DNA of 44,236 nt, taken from assembly GCA_028714235.1 (NCBI GenBank), contig JAQTMQ010000006.1, positions 1 through 44,236 on the forward strand. Reading direction: 5' to 3'. This DNA comes from Candidatus Iainarchaeum sp. (GTDB lineage Archaea; Micrarchaeota; Micrarchaeia; Burarchaeales; Fermentimicrarchaeaceae). Positions 1 through 8,209 of the stretch are shown piece by piece. The notes under the pieces were generated by a model, which saw nothing but the letters and a program-made list of their open reading frames with translations, was not told the DNA's origin and did no database searches. Made by a program: the position numbers and the translations under genes. Position 1 is the first letter of the stretch. Every line of letters begins with the position of its first letter.

Positions 1-470
1 TCCAGCACCTCGTTCGAGCGCGCGAGCATGAGCCCGCCCCCAATCTCCAGGCGCTCCGCGTTCGCGGCCTCGGCCAGGATTTTTCCGGGGTGGCCGGAGA
101 GAAGCGCGCTCCTCTTCGCGTCGGCGAGCATCCCGCGCGAGAAGTCGGCGAGAGGGTACGAGACCGAGGGCGCAAAAGCGGTTCCGCGCAGCGCGTCCAG
201 CCGCCTCACCCGCTCCAGGAAGCGGCGGGCGTTGTTCCCGTTCCCGCACCCGATTTCGGCGACGCGGATTTCCATTCCGGCCCGCTTCCCGAACCTCTCG
301 CGCAGCCGCCCGTGGAAATCGTCGGCTTCCGCGCGGGCGGGCATCGTCCCGCTCGACGCGTAGGTGGAAAAGTCGCGCGCGTAGCCCCCGCCCCTCGCGT
401 AATAAAGCGAGTTGAACGCGCGCTGCGCGGCATCGAACCGCAGCGTGGCAAGCAAGGCCAAGCTCAGCAC
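1..470 (-). CDS. SAM-dependent methyltransferase-like protein (partial, C-terminus off window)
   Basis: The N-terminal 156 codons of a minus-strand gene whose C-terminus lies beyond the left edge. It shows a class I SAM-binding motif, AEIGCGNGNN, at about residues 71-80, preceded by a helical segment rich in Phe, Tyr and Arg. I chose the GTG at 470 because it overlaps the stop of nmd3 (TGCTGA), as is typical for translationally coupled genes. The substrate cannot be read from this part. The neighbouring nmd3 makes an RNA or ribosome-linked target possible, but that is only context. Confidence 0.6.
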   Translation of the reverse strand, partial: MLSLALLATLRFDAAQRAFNSLYYARGGGYARDFSTYASSGTMPARAEADDFHGRLRERFGKRAGMEIRVAEIGCGNGNNARRFLERVRRLDALRGTAFAPSVSYPLADFSRGMLADAKRSALLSGHPGKILAEAANAERLEIGGGLMLARSNEVL

Positions 471-1111
471 CTGACGCAGTATGTGGTGCGGTAAATGCGC
501 TGCCCGTCCTTGAGCCCGTGGAGCTTGGCCGACTTTTCGGCGGCGAGGCCGAGGCGCTCGAGGGCCGCCATCGTCGCCTTGTTCGAGCCCGCGTACAAGT
601 CTATGCCGTGCCTTGACTCCTCCGACTTCGCGACGAACGTGGACTTGGAGAGGGCGCGCCTGATTTTTTCGGCAAGCCTTGCCGCGCGCGCCGCGTCCCT
701 GCACCGCACCTGGACTATGGACTCGAAGTATCCCGAGGACGAGCGCGAGCAGTCCGCGCAAATCGTTTCGCGCTTCCGGAGCAGGAAGGGCCTCACCGCC
801 TCGATGAAGCTCCCGCCCGCGCTCACCACGAAGACCGCACGCCCCTCGCCTTCGCAAGAGTCGGGCATCACGAAACGCACGTTCTCGAATTTTCCCTTCG
901 CGGCCCGCCGGAGCCGGGCCTCAACGTTCGCGCGGGACATGGGAACCCATTCCTTGCCGGCGCGCATTTTCCCGCAGCGCTTGCAGGCCTCAAGCTCCAC
1001 CGGCCCCTCCACGCAAACCCCGATTTTTTCGGCGCAGCAGTCCTCGCAGAAGAACCCAGCGAACCTTTTTTCGCCGCTCGTGGCGCCGCACCTCGGGCAG
1101 ATTTTCGCCAT
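464..1111 (-). CDS. nmd3: Nmd3-family ribosome-associated zinc protein
   Basis: A 215-residue protein with paired zinc-binding cysteines at the N-terminus (C5/C8, C22/C25, C43/C46). The family signature CADCSRSSSGYFESIVQVR lies at about residues 118-136. In eukaryotes NMD3 is the adaptor for 60S subunit export; archaea have no nucleus, so a role in large-subunit maturation is assumed. The start ATG at 1111 lies about 25 bp after an AT-rich TTAAAG element (about 1133-1141, minus strand), so the message is probably nearly leaderless. It overlaps the methyltransferase start by a few bases. Confidence 0.85.
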   Translation of the reverse strand: MAKICPRCGATSGEKRFAGFFCEDCCAEKIGVCVEGPVELEACKRCGKMRAGKEWVPMSRANVEARLRRAAKGKFENVRFVMPDSCEGEGRAVFVVSAGGSFIEAVRPFLLRKRETICADCSRSSSGYFESIVQVRCRDAARAARLAEKIRRALSKSTFVAKSEESRHGIDLYAGSNKATMAALERLGLAAEKSAKLHGLKDGQRIYRTTYCVRC

Positions 1112-1233
1112 CGCAACTGTTTCGGGAAAGCGGCTTTAATTGGTTTGCCCGGCGCGCCCCCCGGGAAAAAACGCTTTCCGCCAACCGAAACTGCTTTAAC
1201 ATGTTTCCCGCCAAAACAGCTCAAGGTGGTCCG

Positions 1234-1920
1234 ATGCGTTTCCCAGGCTTCGAGGTTCCCGACAAGAAGATGGCGTTCCTGCTCGTTTTCTCCCTCGTCT
1301 CGCTCGCCGCGGGCAGGCTCAACTTTTCGCCCCTCCTCGGGACGGAGAACGCGAGCTTCACCTTCTTCCAGTTCCTCGCGCCAATCGGCGGCGGGATAAT
1401 CGGGCCGTTTTACGGCGCGGCCGCCGCGCTTCTCGCCCAGGCGCTCAACTTCATCGCTTTCGGCGGCGGCACGGACCTCTTCAGCCTCCTCCGCTTCCTC
1501 CCCGCGGTCTTCGCCGCATGGTATTTCGGAAGCAGGTCGGGAAACGCGCTCATCGTTCCGGCCGCTTGCATGGCGCTCTTCTGGCTTCACCCGGTCGGGG
1601 CGCAGGCGCCGCTTTACGCGCTGTACTGGCTCATCCCGATCGCGGCCAAGCTGTTTTCGGGCAACCTGTTCGCGCGCTCGCTTGGCGCCACGTTCACCGC
1701 GCACGCCGTCGGCAGCGTGGCGTTCATTTACGCCATAGACTCCGCGCCCGCCCTCTGGACGGCGCTGATTCCCGTAGTCGCGTTCGAGCGCCTGCTGTTC
1801 GCCTCCGGGATAGCCGTCTCGTACGTTGCCGCGAACGCCTTGCTTGAAGCGCTTTCGGCCCGCGTGGACCTCTCGTTCCTCAACCTGGAAAAGAGGCGCG
1901 CGCCGCTGAAAGCCGAATGA
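1234..1920 (+). CDS. Multi-pass membrane protein, possibly ECF-transporter S-component-like
   Basis: A 228-residue, very hydrophobic protein with about six predicted membrane helices. A Gly-rich stretch (APIGGGIIGPFYG) near residue 55 resembles the core of substrate-capture (S) components of ECF vitamin transporters, but no diagnostic motif is present and the assignment is weak. There is an in-frame ATG at 1201, but I prefer the ATG at 1234: it has a GGTGGT site just upstream, and the TTTAA element at 1195-1199 would place transcription start near 1222. The gene stands alone between nmd3 (divergent) and scpA. Confidence 0.6.
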   Translation: MRFPGFEVPDKKMAFLLVFSLVSLAAGRLNFSPLLGTENASFTFFQFLAPIGGGIIGPFYGAAAALLAQALNFIAFGGGTDLFSLLRFLPAVFAAWYFGSRSGNALIVPAACMALFWLHPVGAQAPLYALYWLIPIAAKLFSGNLFARSLGATFTAHAVGSVAFIYAIDSAPALWTALIPVVAFERLLFASGIAVSYVAANALLEALSARVDLSFLNLEKRRAPLKAE

Positions 1921-1951
1921 GTTTTAAACACGGTTCCACCAATCCATCGCC

Positions 1952-2854
1952 ATGGCTGGCGGCCGGAAAACGCCCAAAAAGGGGGGTGCGCCCCCGGAAG
2001 GGCGGGAACCCGAGGACGAGACTTCGGACTCCGAGTTTGACGAGGAGGAGGAAGAGGCGCGCGCGCCCGACTCTCGCGGGGGGCAGGCCAAGCAGGCGCG
2101 GCAGGGAAAAGCCGATTTCGACCTCCAGGACCTGGTCGCCAAGCCCGCGTGGAAAGAGCTTCTTTTCGAGCTCGTCGTAAAGGAAGGGCTCGACCCGTGG
2201 AACATCGACGTGGGGCTGATTGCCGGGAAATACCTGGAGCAGGTCAAGGACCTGCAGATGCGCGACCTCCGCATCCCGGCAAACCTGATTCTCGCCGCAA
2301 GCATCCTTTTGAGGTTCAAGAGCGACGCCATCCGCCTGGAAGAGCAGGTGCAGGAAGCGGAAACCGAAACGTTCCTCGCCGAAGGCCAGCAGCCCGTGGA
2401 AATCCCGGTGCTCACCCTGCGGACCAGGATTCCGCCGAAAAGGAAGGTGTCGCTCGGGGAGCTCGTGCAGGCGCTTGAGGACGTCTTCTCCGACCAGAAG
2501 AAGCGCGAGGACTGGAAGAGCCGCCCGCCGGAACGCGAGGTGGTCGTCATCCAGCTCCCGGAATTCAACATCGAAAAGCAGATGGAGGAAGTCTTCGGCC
2601 GCGTGAAGTCGTCCTCGGACTCGGAGGGGCTCGCGACCTTCTCCTCCCTCCTGAAAGAGGATTCGGGAAAGGAAAAGGTTTACACGCTTCTCCCGCTCCT
2701 CTTCCTCTCGCAGTCCGGGAAAATCAACATCTTCCAGGAAAAGTTTTTCGGCGAAATATTCATCCAGCTCAAGGACGGGGAAGGCTCCGCCAACCCGGAG
2801 GGCGCGCAGGCGGCAAAGGGCGGGGGGAAGCGCAAGCCCAAGGGAACCCCCTGA
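1952..2854 (+). CDS. scpA: Segregation and condensation protein A (kleisin)
   Basis: ScpA is the kleisin that bridges SMC heads and binds ScpB in chromosome condensation. The kleisin N-domain begins at about residue 55 with DFDLQDLVAKPAWKELLFEL and continues with the characteristic DPWNIDV segment. The C-terminal winged helix is at about residues 240-275. The first 50 residues form a low-complexity, strongly acidic tail (run of Glu/Asp around residues 28-36) not needed for the fold. TTTTAAAC at 1922-1929 lies about 25 bp before the ATG, indicating a leaderless transcript. The N-terminus MAGGRK is shared with ScpB downstream. Confidence 0.9.
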   Translation: MAGGRKTPKKGGAPPEGREPEDETSDSEFDEEEEEARAPDSRGGQAKQARQGKADFDLQDLVAKPAWKELLFELVVKEGLDPWNIDVGLIAGKYLEQVKDLQMRDLRIPANLILAASILLRFKSDAIRLEEQVQEAETETFLAEGQQPVEIPVLTLRTRIPPKRKVSLGELVQALEDVFSDQKKREDWKSRPPEREVVVIQLPEFNIEKQMEEVFGRVKSSSDSEGLATFSSLLKEDSGKEKVYTLLPLLFLSQSGKINIFQEKFFGEIFIQLKDGEGSANPEGAQAAKGGGKRKPKGTP

Positions 2855-2938
2855 ACTGTGGGGCTGGAGACCGTAGCCTTATTATTGCTGGATTCCGCGG
2901 GAATAGCGGGCGCGCGAGCTCCCGCCGGGGTGGTGGCA

Positions 2939-3592
2939 GTGGAAAAGACGAAAGACTTGCCCGTCAACGTGAGAGATTCTTTGGTTCGCGACGCGAAAGC
3001 GATTTTTGCAATTCAAGGCGCTTCCCCGGTTTGCTCCCTTTACCCGAAATCCGGCGCCGTCAACCCGAAAAAAGAAAGCGACGCATTAACGCTAATCGAG
3101 GCGGCCGAAATTGATTCCAGGGGATTGGGCTGGAAGGACTCCGGGAAAGTTTACGAGGCGGTCGGCAGGCTGGTCAAAACGGCTTTGGCGGACGGCCTCG
3201 CGGAAGACGAGGAGGCGAACAATCGCGCGCTCGGCTTCTTCAAGACGGTCGGGGACAACTCGGGCCAGGGCTGCAAAGCGTATGAAATACTGCGGCGGGC
3301 CGCCCAGGAAGAGGCCGGAACCTTGTTTCTTGCCTCCTCCGCTTCCTTGCTCAATGACCCCGACTCGCTCGAAGACCGCGACAAAACCTTGAAGGCGGCA
3401 GGCATCCTGGCCGCTGTCGGCAGGTACCCCGTCCCGTACTGGCTTATCGGCGCAGGCTTCGCCCTTGGGCACATGGAAGGCCCTTGGAAAAAGGAAGGCA
3501 AAACACCCGACTCGCTGTCCTCGCTGTCCGCACGGCTTTTCGAGCTCGCGGAAAGCGTCGCGATGCGGAATGCCGCAAATCGCGAAGAATGA
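2939..3592 (+). CDS. Uncharacterised helical-repeat protein, YP-repeat family member A
   Basis: A protein of about 217 residues, not recognised. It is predicted to be mostly helical and carries LYPKSG, then a helix containing EANNRALGFFKTVG. This pattern recurs in the next two genes, so all three look like paralogues. An upstream in-frame GTG at 2858 exists, but the GTG at 2939 has a GGTGGT site with the same 4-nt spacing seen in the ribosomal genes, so I chose it. TTATTATTGC at 2879-2888 may be its promoter element. It lies directly after scpA, which suggests but does not prove a role with the condensin complex. Confidence 0.6.
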   Translation: MEKTKDLPVNVRDSLVRDAKAIFAIQGASPVCSLYPKSGAVNPKKESDALTLIEAAEIDSRGLGWKDSGKVYEAVGRLVKTALADGLAEDEEANNRALGFFKTVGDNSGQGCKAYEILRRAAQEEAGTLFLASSASLLNDPDSLEDRDKTLKAAGILAAVGRYPVPYWLIGAGFALGHMEGPWKKEGKTPDSLSSLSARLFELAESVAMRNAANREE

Positions 3593-3643
3593 CCGCAAGC
3601 ATTATTATTGCCGAAATGAGCGTTATGCAAACGGTGAGTGGGT

Positions 3644-4249
3644 TTGGCTTTGACTGCCGTTAAGCCGGTTCAGGACAGGAACGAGTTAATCGCCGCTGAA
3701 ATAGCGAAGATTTACCCGAAAGGCTCGGACTCGCACTATGAAGAAGCGGCAGCGAGCGTTGCGAGGGCGAAACTCAGGCAATGCCTCTCCCGCGCGACTG
3801 ACGACGAGCGCGCCCTTGCGCGGAAGAGGTTCGCGGATACGGCGATGCGCGCTGCCGAGGAGGGGATGGCTTACGCCAACATGCTCAATGCGCTGAAATA
3901 CTTCAAGGGCGTCAAGGCGGAAGGGCTGCCCGAAGAAACCGAGGCCGCGCTCGAAGTCTTGTTCGGCGAGAAGCCGATTGCGCCGGGGACAGACGGTGCC
4001 GCGGAGAGCAAGAAGTCCGTGCTCGAATTCGTGAAAAGCGTGATTCCCAAATCGCCTGACGGAAAGTGGGACGATAAAAGCGCGCATGCCGTGATGCGTT
4101 TCGCAATGCTTGTGAGCGCGCTTGGCGCGGCCAAGGGACTCGAGGAGCTTGAAAAAATCCGTTGCATGGAGCCGTTTCCCCCAGTGAACGTCCGTCAAAA
4201 GATTGACCGCGTGCTTGAGGATTCCAAGCCGAAAACGCCGGCGGACTGA
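3644..4249 (+). CDS. Uncharacterised helical-repeat protein, YP-repeat family member B
   Basis: A protein of about 201 residues, not recognised, alpha-helical and rich in Ala, Glu and Lys. It contains IYPKGS near residue 20, an A..A..EG....N.ALKYFKGV segment, and a C-terminal SALGAAKGLEELEK stretch that resembles a HEAT-like helix pair. These match members A and C in order. The start is taken as the TTG at 3644, 5 nt after GGTGAG; GTG 3638 is an alternative. A second ATTATTATTG element at 3601-3610 could be an independent promoter. Confidence 0.58.
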   Translation: MALTAVKPVQDRNELIAAEIAKIYPKGSDSHYEEAAASVARAKLRQCLSRATDDERALARKRFADTAMRAAEEGMAYANMLNALKYFKGVKAEGLPEETEAALEVLFGEKPIAPGTDGAAESKKSVLEFVKSVIPKSPDGKWDDKSAHAVMRFAMLVSALGAAKGLEELEKIRCMEPFPPVNVRQKIDRVLEDSKPKTPAD

Positions 4250-4270
4250 TTTTTCAAGGTGGTTGCAGGC

Positions 4271-5428
4271 ATGGCTACGAAACAGTTGCAACGGAGCGGA
4301 ACCCTCCGCGACGAATTCGAAAACCTTTATCCGGCGGGCAGGCGCGGGTACAGCGAGCAGGAGACGCAGGCCGCGCGAAAAAGGATTGCCAATGAGTTCA
4401 TTGAAGGCAACGAGTCCAAGAAAGGCGTCATCCGGCAGCACGCGCGCGAAACCGCGAGGCGCGCGGCCGTTGACGGCATCTGCGGGGACGAGGCGCTGAA
4501 CCGGCGCGCGATGGATTACGCTAAGGACGTCCGGCGCCTCGGGATGCCGGCCCTGGAAAAGGACGAGCTTTTTTTGGCGCTCGCGGAAGTCCTGCAGAGC
4601 GCCGCGGAAAGGGGGTACCACACGCCGGATTTCGACAAGGTCGCGAAGATGGCGGCCAAGGCGGCAGCCGTGCTCGGGGAGCTCGGCGACGCGCGCGCCC
4701 TCCCGCTCCTCCGCGCGGCGAGCACGAGGCTGGGCTCGCATGCGCCGTTCCAGGCGGAAGCGTTGTGCATGGACAACGTCATCGCCGCGCTGAAGCATTC
4801 CGCAACGCGCCCGGAGCAGGCGTTTTGCGTCGCCGCCCACGCTAACGCCCAGGAAAAGAGGGAGGTTTCCATAACGCAGGTGGCGAGCGACTCCTTCGGC
4901 GTCGAGGCGGTGCTTGACGCCGTCCAGAAAATGTACCCCGAAGGCGGCGGGTTTGACGCCAGGGAGGCCGGGCGCGCGAGGCGAATCGTGAAACAGTTTT
5001 TCGTGAATGCCTCGCGCGAGGACAAGCCGCGGGTGATGGAGGCGATGGAGTCGGCCGCTTCCCGCGCGTTGAGCGACGCGCTTTCGGCTGACAAGGCCCG
5101 GAATACGGCCGCGAAAGGATATTATCTCGACGTGCGGTTTCGCGGCACCGGGGCCGAGCGCAGCGCCGCGCTCAACCTGGCCGCCCGCGCACTGGAAAAA
5201 ACGCTGGCCGCGGAGCCGATGCGCCAGGAGGGCGTGACCGCGGCACTCAAGTGCTCCGGGATGATTGTGTTGCTGGGAGACAGGCGCGGGCTCCCGCTCC
5301 TGCAGCGCGCGCTTGACGAGCTTGCGGGAAGGCTGGGCAAGGACAATGAATCGGTTGCCAAGCTCGGCGATTTAATCAACGACTTCGCCGGGTCCGGGAA
5401 CTCGCTTGCGCCCGGCGCGCCGAAGTGA
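4271..5428 (+). CDS. Uncharacterised tandem helical-repeat protein, YP-repeat family member C
   Basis: A 385-residue protein made of two copies of the same unit. Copy 1 has LYPAGR near residue 20 and GDARALPLL in its second half; copy 2 has MYPEGG and GDRRGLPLL. The unit is therefore about 180 residues: a YP-G motif, a long helix, an Ala-rich A..YA/Y..V..G helix, then a HEAT-like LGD..gLPLL pair. Members A and B have one unit each. The ATG at 4271 follows a GGTGGT site by 7 nt; GTG 4259 is a less likely alternative. It lies between scpA and scpB on the same strand. Function unknown; a scaffold or SMC-complex partner is speculation from position. Confidence 0.62.
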   Translation: MATKQLQRSGTLRDEFENLYPAGRRGYSEQETQAARKRIANEFIEGNESKKGVIRQHARETARRAAVDGICGDEALNRRAMDYAKDVRRLGMPALEKDELFLALAEVLQSAAERGYHTPDFDKVAKMAAKAAAVLGELGDARALPLLRAASTRLGSHAPFQAEALCMDNVIAALKHSATRPEQAFCVAAHANAQEKREVSITQVASDSFGVEAVLDAVQKMYPEGGGFDAREAGRARRIVKQFFVNASREDKPRVMEAMESAASRALSDALSADKARNTAAKGYYLDVRFRGTGAERSAALNLAARALEKTLAAEPMRQEGVTAALKCSGMIVLLGDRRGLPLLQRALDELAGRLGKDNESVAKLGDLINDFAGSGNSLAPGAPK

Positions 5429-5467
5429 GCCTCCGGGAAACGTGCTCCATGGGCCGGAAAGCGGGAG

Positions 5468-5491
5468 CGGAAACGGTTTAAAAGGTTTCCG
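5468..5491. promoter_or_regulatory. Inverted repeat enclosing the scpB TATA box
   Basis: CGGAAAC (5468-5474) and GTTTCCG (5485-5491) form a perfect 7-bp inverted repeat around TTTAAAA (5477-5483). A dyad that encloses a TATA box is the expected shape of an operator, where a bound dimer would block TBP. A second AT-rich element, CTATATACTA, lies at 5501-5510. No regulator can be assigned from the window. Confidence 0.45.
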
Positions 5492-5514
5492 GTAATAACA
5501 CTATATACTATTAA

Positions 5515-6201
5515 TTGGCAGGCGGGAGAAAAGCGGTGAAGGCGACCTTGATGGGCGACAACGAGGACGAATTCGAGGAAATGCACGCAGAAGGCGAATG
5601 CGCGGGCTGCGGGGAGGCCGTGAAGGAAGGCGAGTTCGAGGCAGCCGCGGCGAAGGGCGAGAGGACGGTCCCGAAACTGATTGAAGGCGAGAAGGCGCCC
5701 TTCGAGGCGTCCTCCCCCGCCCCGCAGAAAGGGCAGGCGTCCCTCGGAACCCTTGAGCCGAAGCGCGTAATCGAGGCCGCGCTCTTCATGTCCTCAAAGC
5801 CGCTCACCCTCGAGGAGCTGGGCAGGTTCGCCGGAGTCGCCGCGCCCGGCTTCATCGAGGGCCTCGTGAAGGAGCTCGCCAAAGGCTACTCCGAATCCGG
5901 CTCGTCCATCACCATCGCGCTCGAGCCCGGAGGCTACATCATGCGCCTTAGGGCGGAATACGCGGCAAAAGTGGCTCCGTTGGCGCAGGAATCGGAGATT
6001 AGCCGTGGCGCGCTCAAATTGCTGGCTTATGTGAGCCAGAATGAAGGAATAGAGCAAAGCATGGTTGCCAATACGCTTGGAAGCACCGTTTATGACCGAG
6101 TTCAGGAATTGGTCGAAAAGGGCTTCTTGGACAAGCAAAAGAAGGGCAGAACAAGCGTTTTGCGCACAACGCAGAAGTTCCGGGACTATTTTGGCGCCTG
6201 A
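5515..6201 (+). CDS. scpB: Segregation and condensation protein B
   Basis: ScpB dimerises and binds the linker of ScpA in the SMC complex. The core begins at about residue 84 with KRVIEAALFMSSKPLTLEEL, the first winged helix; the second winged helix contains ISRGALKLLAYVSQNEGIEQS. An N-terminal extension of about 80 acidic residues holds a single CAGC pair (C29, C32), unusual for ScpB. I took the TTG at 5515 because it gives MAGGRK, the same first residues as ScpA, and lies about 32 bp after TTTAAAA; ATG 5551 is the alternative if the CTATATACTA element is the true TATA box. Confidence 0.85.
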   Translation: MAGGRKAVKATLMGDNEDEFEEMHAEGECAGCGEAVKEGEFEAAAAKGERTVPKLIEGEKAPFEASSPAPQKGQASLGTLEPKRVIEAALFMSSKPLTLEELGRFAGVAAPGFIEGLVKELAKGYSESGSSITIALEPGGYIMRLRAEYAAKVAPLAQESEISRGALKLLAYVSQNEGIEQSMVANTLGSTVYDRVQELVEKGFLDKQKKGRTSVLRTTQKFRDYFGA

Positions 6202-6232
6202 AGCGCGCCGCGCCCGTTGCGGCGACGGAAAG

Positions 6233-6401
6233 CTTTTTAAAGCGCTGTTGCAAAATACTCCCACCCTTTTTTACTGAGCAGGTAAGAAGGATTCAGGGAG
6301 AGGCCGCGACCGCTTTTTCGGCGTTGGCGGCAGGTCTTCGTTTCAAGCCGTGAGTTTATTCCACCGCGATTTTGCGTGCGGTGGCGCTCGAGGGTTCAAG
6401 G
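6233..6401 (+). promoter_or_regulatory. Promoter and structured leader of the ribosomal superoperon
   Basis: CTTTTTAAAG at 6233-6242 is a good archaeal TATA box, placing transcription start near 6265. That leaves a leader of about 135 nt before rpl3, long for this genome, where most isolated genes look leaderless. Two hairpins are visible: GCCGC (6303-6307) with GCGGC (6327-6331), enclosing CCG/CGG; and CCACCGC (6361-6367) with GCGGTGG (6378-6384), a perfect 7-bp stem ending 17 nt before the rpl3 ATG. Autoregulation by an encoded ribosomal protein (L4 does this in bacteria) is plausible but not shown. Confidence 0.45.
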
Positions 6402-7400
6402 ATGGGAAAGATTAACAGGCCAAGGCATGGCTCGATGGCGTTTCGCCCGAGGAAGAGGGCAGGCTCGCAGACGCCCGGCATAAGGAACTGGCCGGCGCTC
6501 GCGGACGCGTGCCTCGAGGGCTTCGCCGGGTACAAGGCGGGGATGACGCACGTCAAGCTCGTTGACGACACCCCGGGCTCGGTGACGAAGGGGCACGAAA
6601 TCGGCGTCCCGGTCACGGTCATCGAAACCCCGCCGATTTTCGTCTTCTGCCTGCGCGCGTACAAGAAAACCGCGTATGGGAGCGGGGTCGCGCTCGACGT
6701 TTTCGCGGAGAAAATCGGCGCGAAGGTCGCGAAGGCGCTCACGCTCCCCAAAAAATTCGACCACGCCGCCGCCATGAAAAAGCTCGAAGAAATCTCCGGT
6801 TCTGTTTCTGATGTCCGCGTTCTGGCTTTCACTTCCCCTTCCCTCTGCGGTTTCGGGAAAAAATCCGTTGACGTGATGGAAATCGCCGTCGGCGGGAAGG
6901 ACGCGAAGGAGAAGCTCGAGTTCGCGAAAGGCGTTCTCGGGAAGGAGGTGAAGGTCGGCGACTTCGTGAAAGACGGCGAGTTCGTGGACCTGGCGGCGGT
7001 CACGACCGGCAGGGGCTGGCAGGGCGCGGTGAAGCGGTTCGGGATAAGCATGCAGAGGCGGAAGGCGACGAACAAGTACCGCCACGTCGGCACCCTGGGC
7101 CCGTGGCACCCGGCGCGCGTCATGTACACCGTCCCGATGGCAGGGCAGACGGGCTACCACAACCGCGTGGAAGTCAACAAGCGCGTGCTCAAAATCGGCG
7201 CGGCGAAGGAAAGGATTACGCCGGACGGGGGCTTCCCCCAGTACGGCGTGGTGAAGAACGATTACGTCTTGATTAAGGGCTCGGTCGCGGGGCCGAAGAA
7301 GCGGCTCATCCGCCTGAGGAAGGCGATTCGGATGCAGGGCGCGAAGCCCGCGAAGCCCGAGATAAGGTTCGTGTCCCTCGACTCTAAGCAGGGCATTTGA
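6402..7400 (+). CDS. rpl3: Ribosomal protein uL3
   Basis: A 332-residue large-subunit protein that binds near the peptidyl-transferase centre. The start MGKINRPRHGSMAFRPRKRA is typical of archaeal L3; an upstream in-frame TTG at 6372 lies inside the leader hairpin and is rejected. The conserved C-terminal half contains GRGWQGAVKRFG and GTLGPWHPARV. Unusually for this operon there is no clear GGTGAT site before the ATG, only GGGTTCAAGG. It is the first gene of the superoperon; rps10 is not adjacent. Confidence 0.95.
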   Translation: MGKINRPRHGSMAFRPRKRAGSQTPGIRNWPALADACLEGFAGYKAGMTHVKLVDDTPGSVTKGHEIGVPVTVIETPPIFVFCLRAYKKTAYGSGVALDVFAEKIGAKVAKALTLPKKFDHAAAMKKLEEISGSVSDVRVLAFTSPSLCGFGKKSVDVMEIAVGGKDAKEKLEFAKGVLGKEVKVGDFVKDGEFVDLAAVTTGRGWQGAVKRFGISMQRRKATNKYRHVGTLGPWHPARVMYTVPMAGQTGYHNRVEVNKRVLKIGAAKERITPDGGFPQYGVVKNDYVLIKGSVAGPKKRLIRLRKAIRMQGAKPAKPEIRFVSLDSKQGI

Positions 7401-7411
7401 GGATGGTTGCG

Positions 7412-8197
7412 ATGAAGGCTCAGGTTTACTCTGCCGGCGGCGCGAAATCGCGCGAAGTGGAATTGCCCAAGGTGTTCGATTCGGTGGTCAGGACGGACCT
7501 CATATCGCGCGCGGTCCTGCACGAGGCGAGCCTCGCGAGGCAGCCGAAGGGCTCGTACAAGCTCGCGGGAATGCAGACGACCGCGGGAATGAGGGGAAGG
7601 AAGGAGGCGTACCGCGCAATCAAGAACAAGGGCATTTCCCGCGTTCCCAGGGAAAAGCTTCCCAAGGGAAGGTTCGGCCGCGTGAGAATCGTGCCGTTCG
7701 CGGTCGGCGGAAGGCGCGCGCACCCGCCCAACCCCGAAAAGATTCTCGTCGAGAAAATGAACGGGAAGGAGTACGGGTTGGCGCTGAGGAGCGCGATTGC
7801 GGCGACCGCCTCGGCCGGATTGTCCAAGGCGCGCGGCTACGCCAGCATCTCTCCCGTAGTTCTTGAGGACGCGTTCGAGGCGATTGCGAAGACGGGCGAG
7901 CTCGAGGTCCTGTTCGGGAAAATCGGGCTCGGCCCGGAAATAGAGCGCGTCGTCCGCGGGACGAGAACCAGGAGCGGCGTGCGCGCGAAGAGGAGCGGCT
8001 CGAAAAAGGTGCCGCGCGGAATCCTCGTCGTGGTCTCGGTCCCTGAGGCGAAGGCGGCGCGCGCGGCAAGGAACCTTCCGGGCGTTGACGTCTGCACTCC
8101 CAAGAGCCTGACGGTTTCGCTTCTTGCGCCGGGCTGCGCCCCGGGCCGCCTCACGGTGTGGAGCGAGGGCGCGCTCAAGGAGGTTTCGGGCTGGTAA
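7412..8197 (+). CDS. rpl4: Ribosomal protein uL4
   Basis: A 261-residue large-subunit protein that lines the exit tunnel. Family features include the loop region with GRFGRVRIVPFAVGGRRAHPP and the C-terminal DVCTPKSLTVSLLAPG. The ATG at 7412 has GATGGT 4 nt upstream, overriding earlier in-frame starts at 7397 and 7403. It follows rpl3 by 11 nt and precedes rpl23, the normal archaeal order. Confidence 0.95.
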   Translation: MKAQVYSAGGAKSREVELPKVFDSVVRTDLISRAVLHEASLARQPKGSYKLAGMQTTAGMRGRKEAYRAIKNKGISRVPREKLPKGRFGRVRIVPFAVGGRRAHPPNPEKILVEKMNGKEYGLALRSAIAATASAGLSKARGYASISPVVLEDAFEAIAKTGELEVLFGKIGLGPEIERVVRGTRTRSGVRAKRSGSKKVPRGILVVVSVPEAKAARAARNLPGVDVCTPKSLTVSLLAPGCAPGRLTVWSEGALKEVSGW

Positions 8198-8209
8198 CCG
8201 GTGGTTTTG

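Noticed and set aside
1201-1233. ATG 1201 as start of the membrane protein
   Set aside because: It lies right on the TATA-like element and upstream of the expected transcript start; ATG 1234 has a GGTGGT site.
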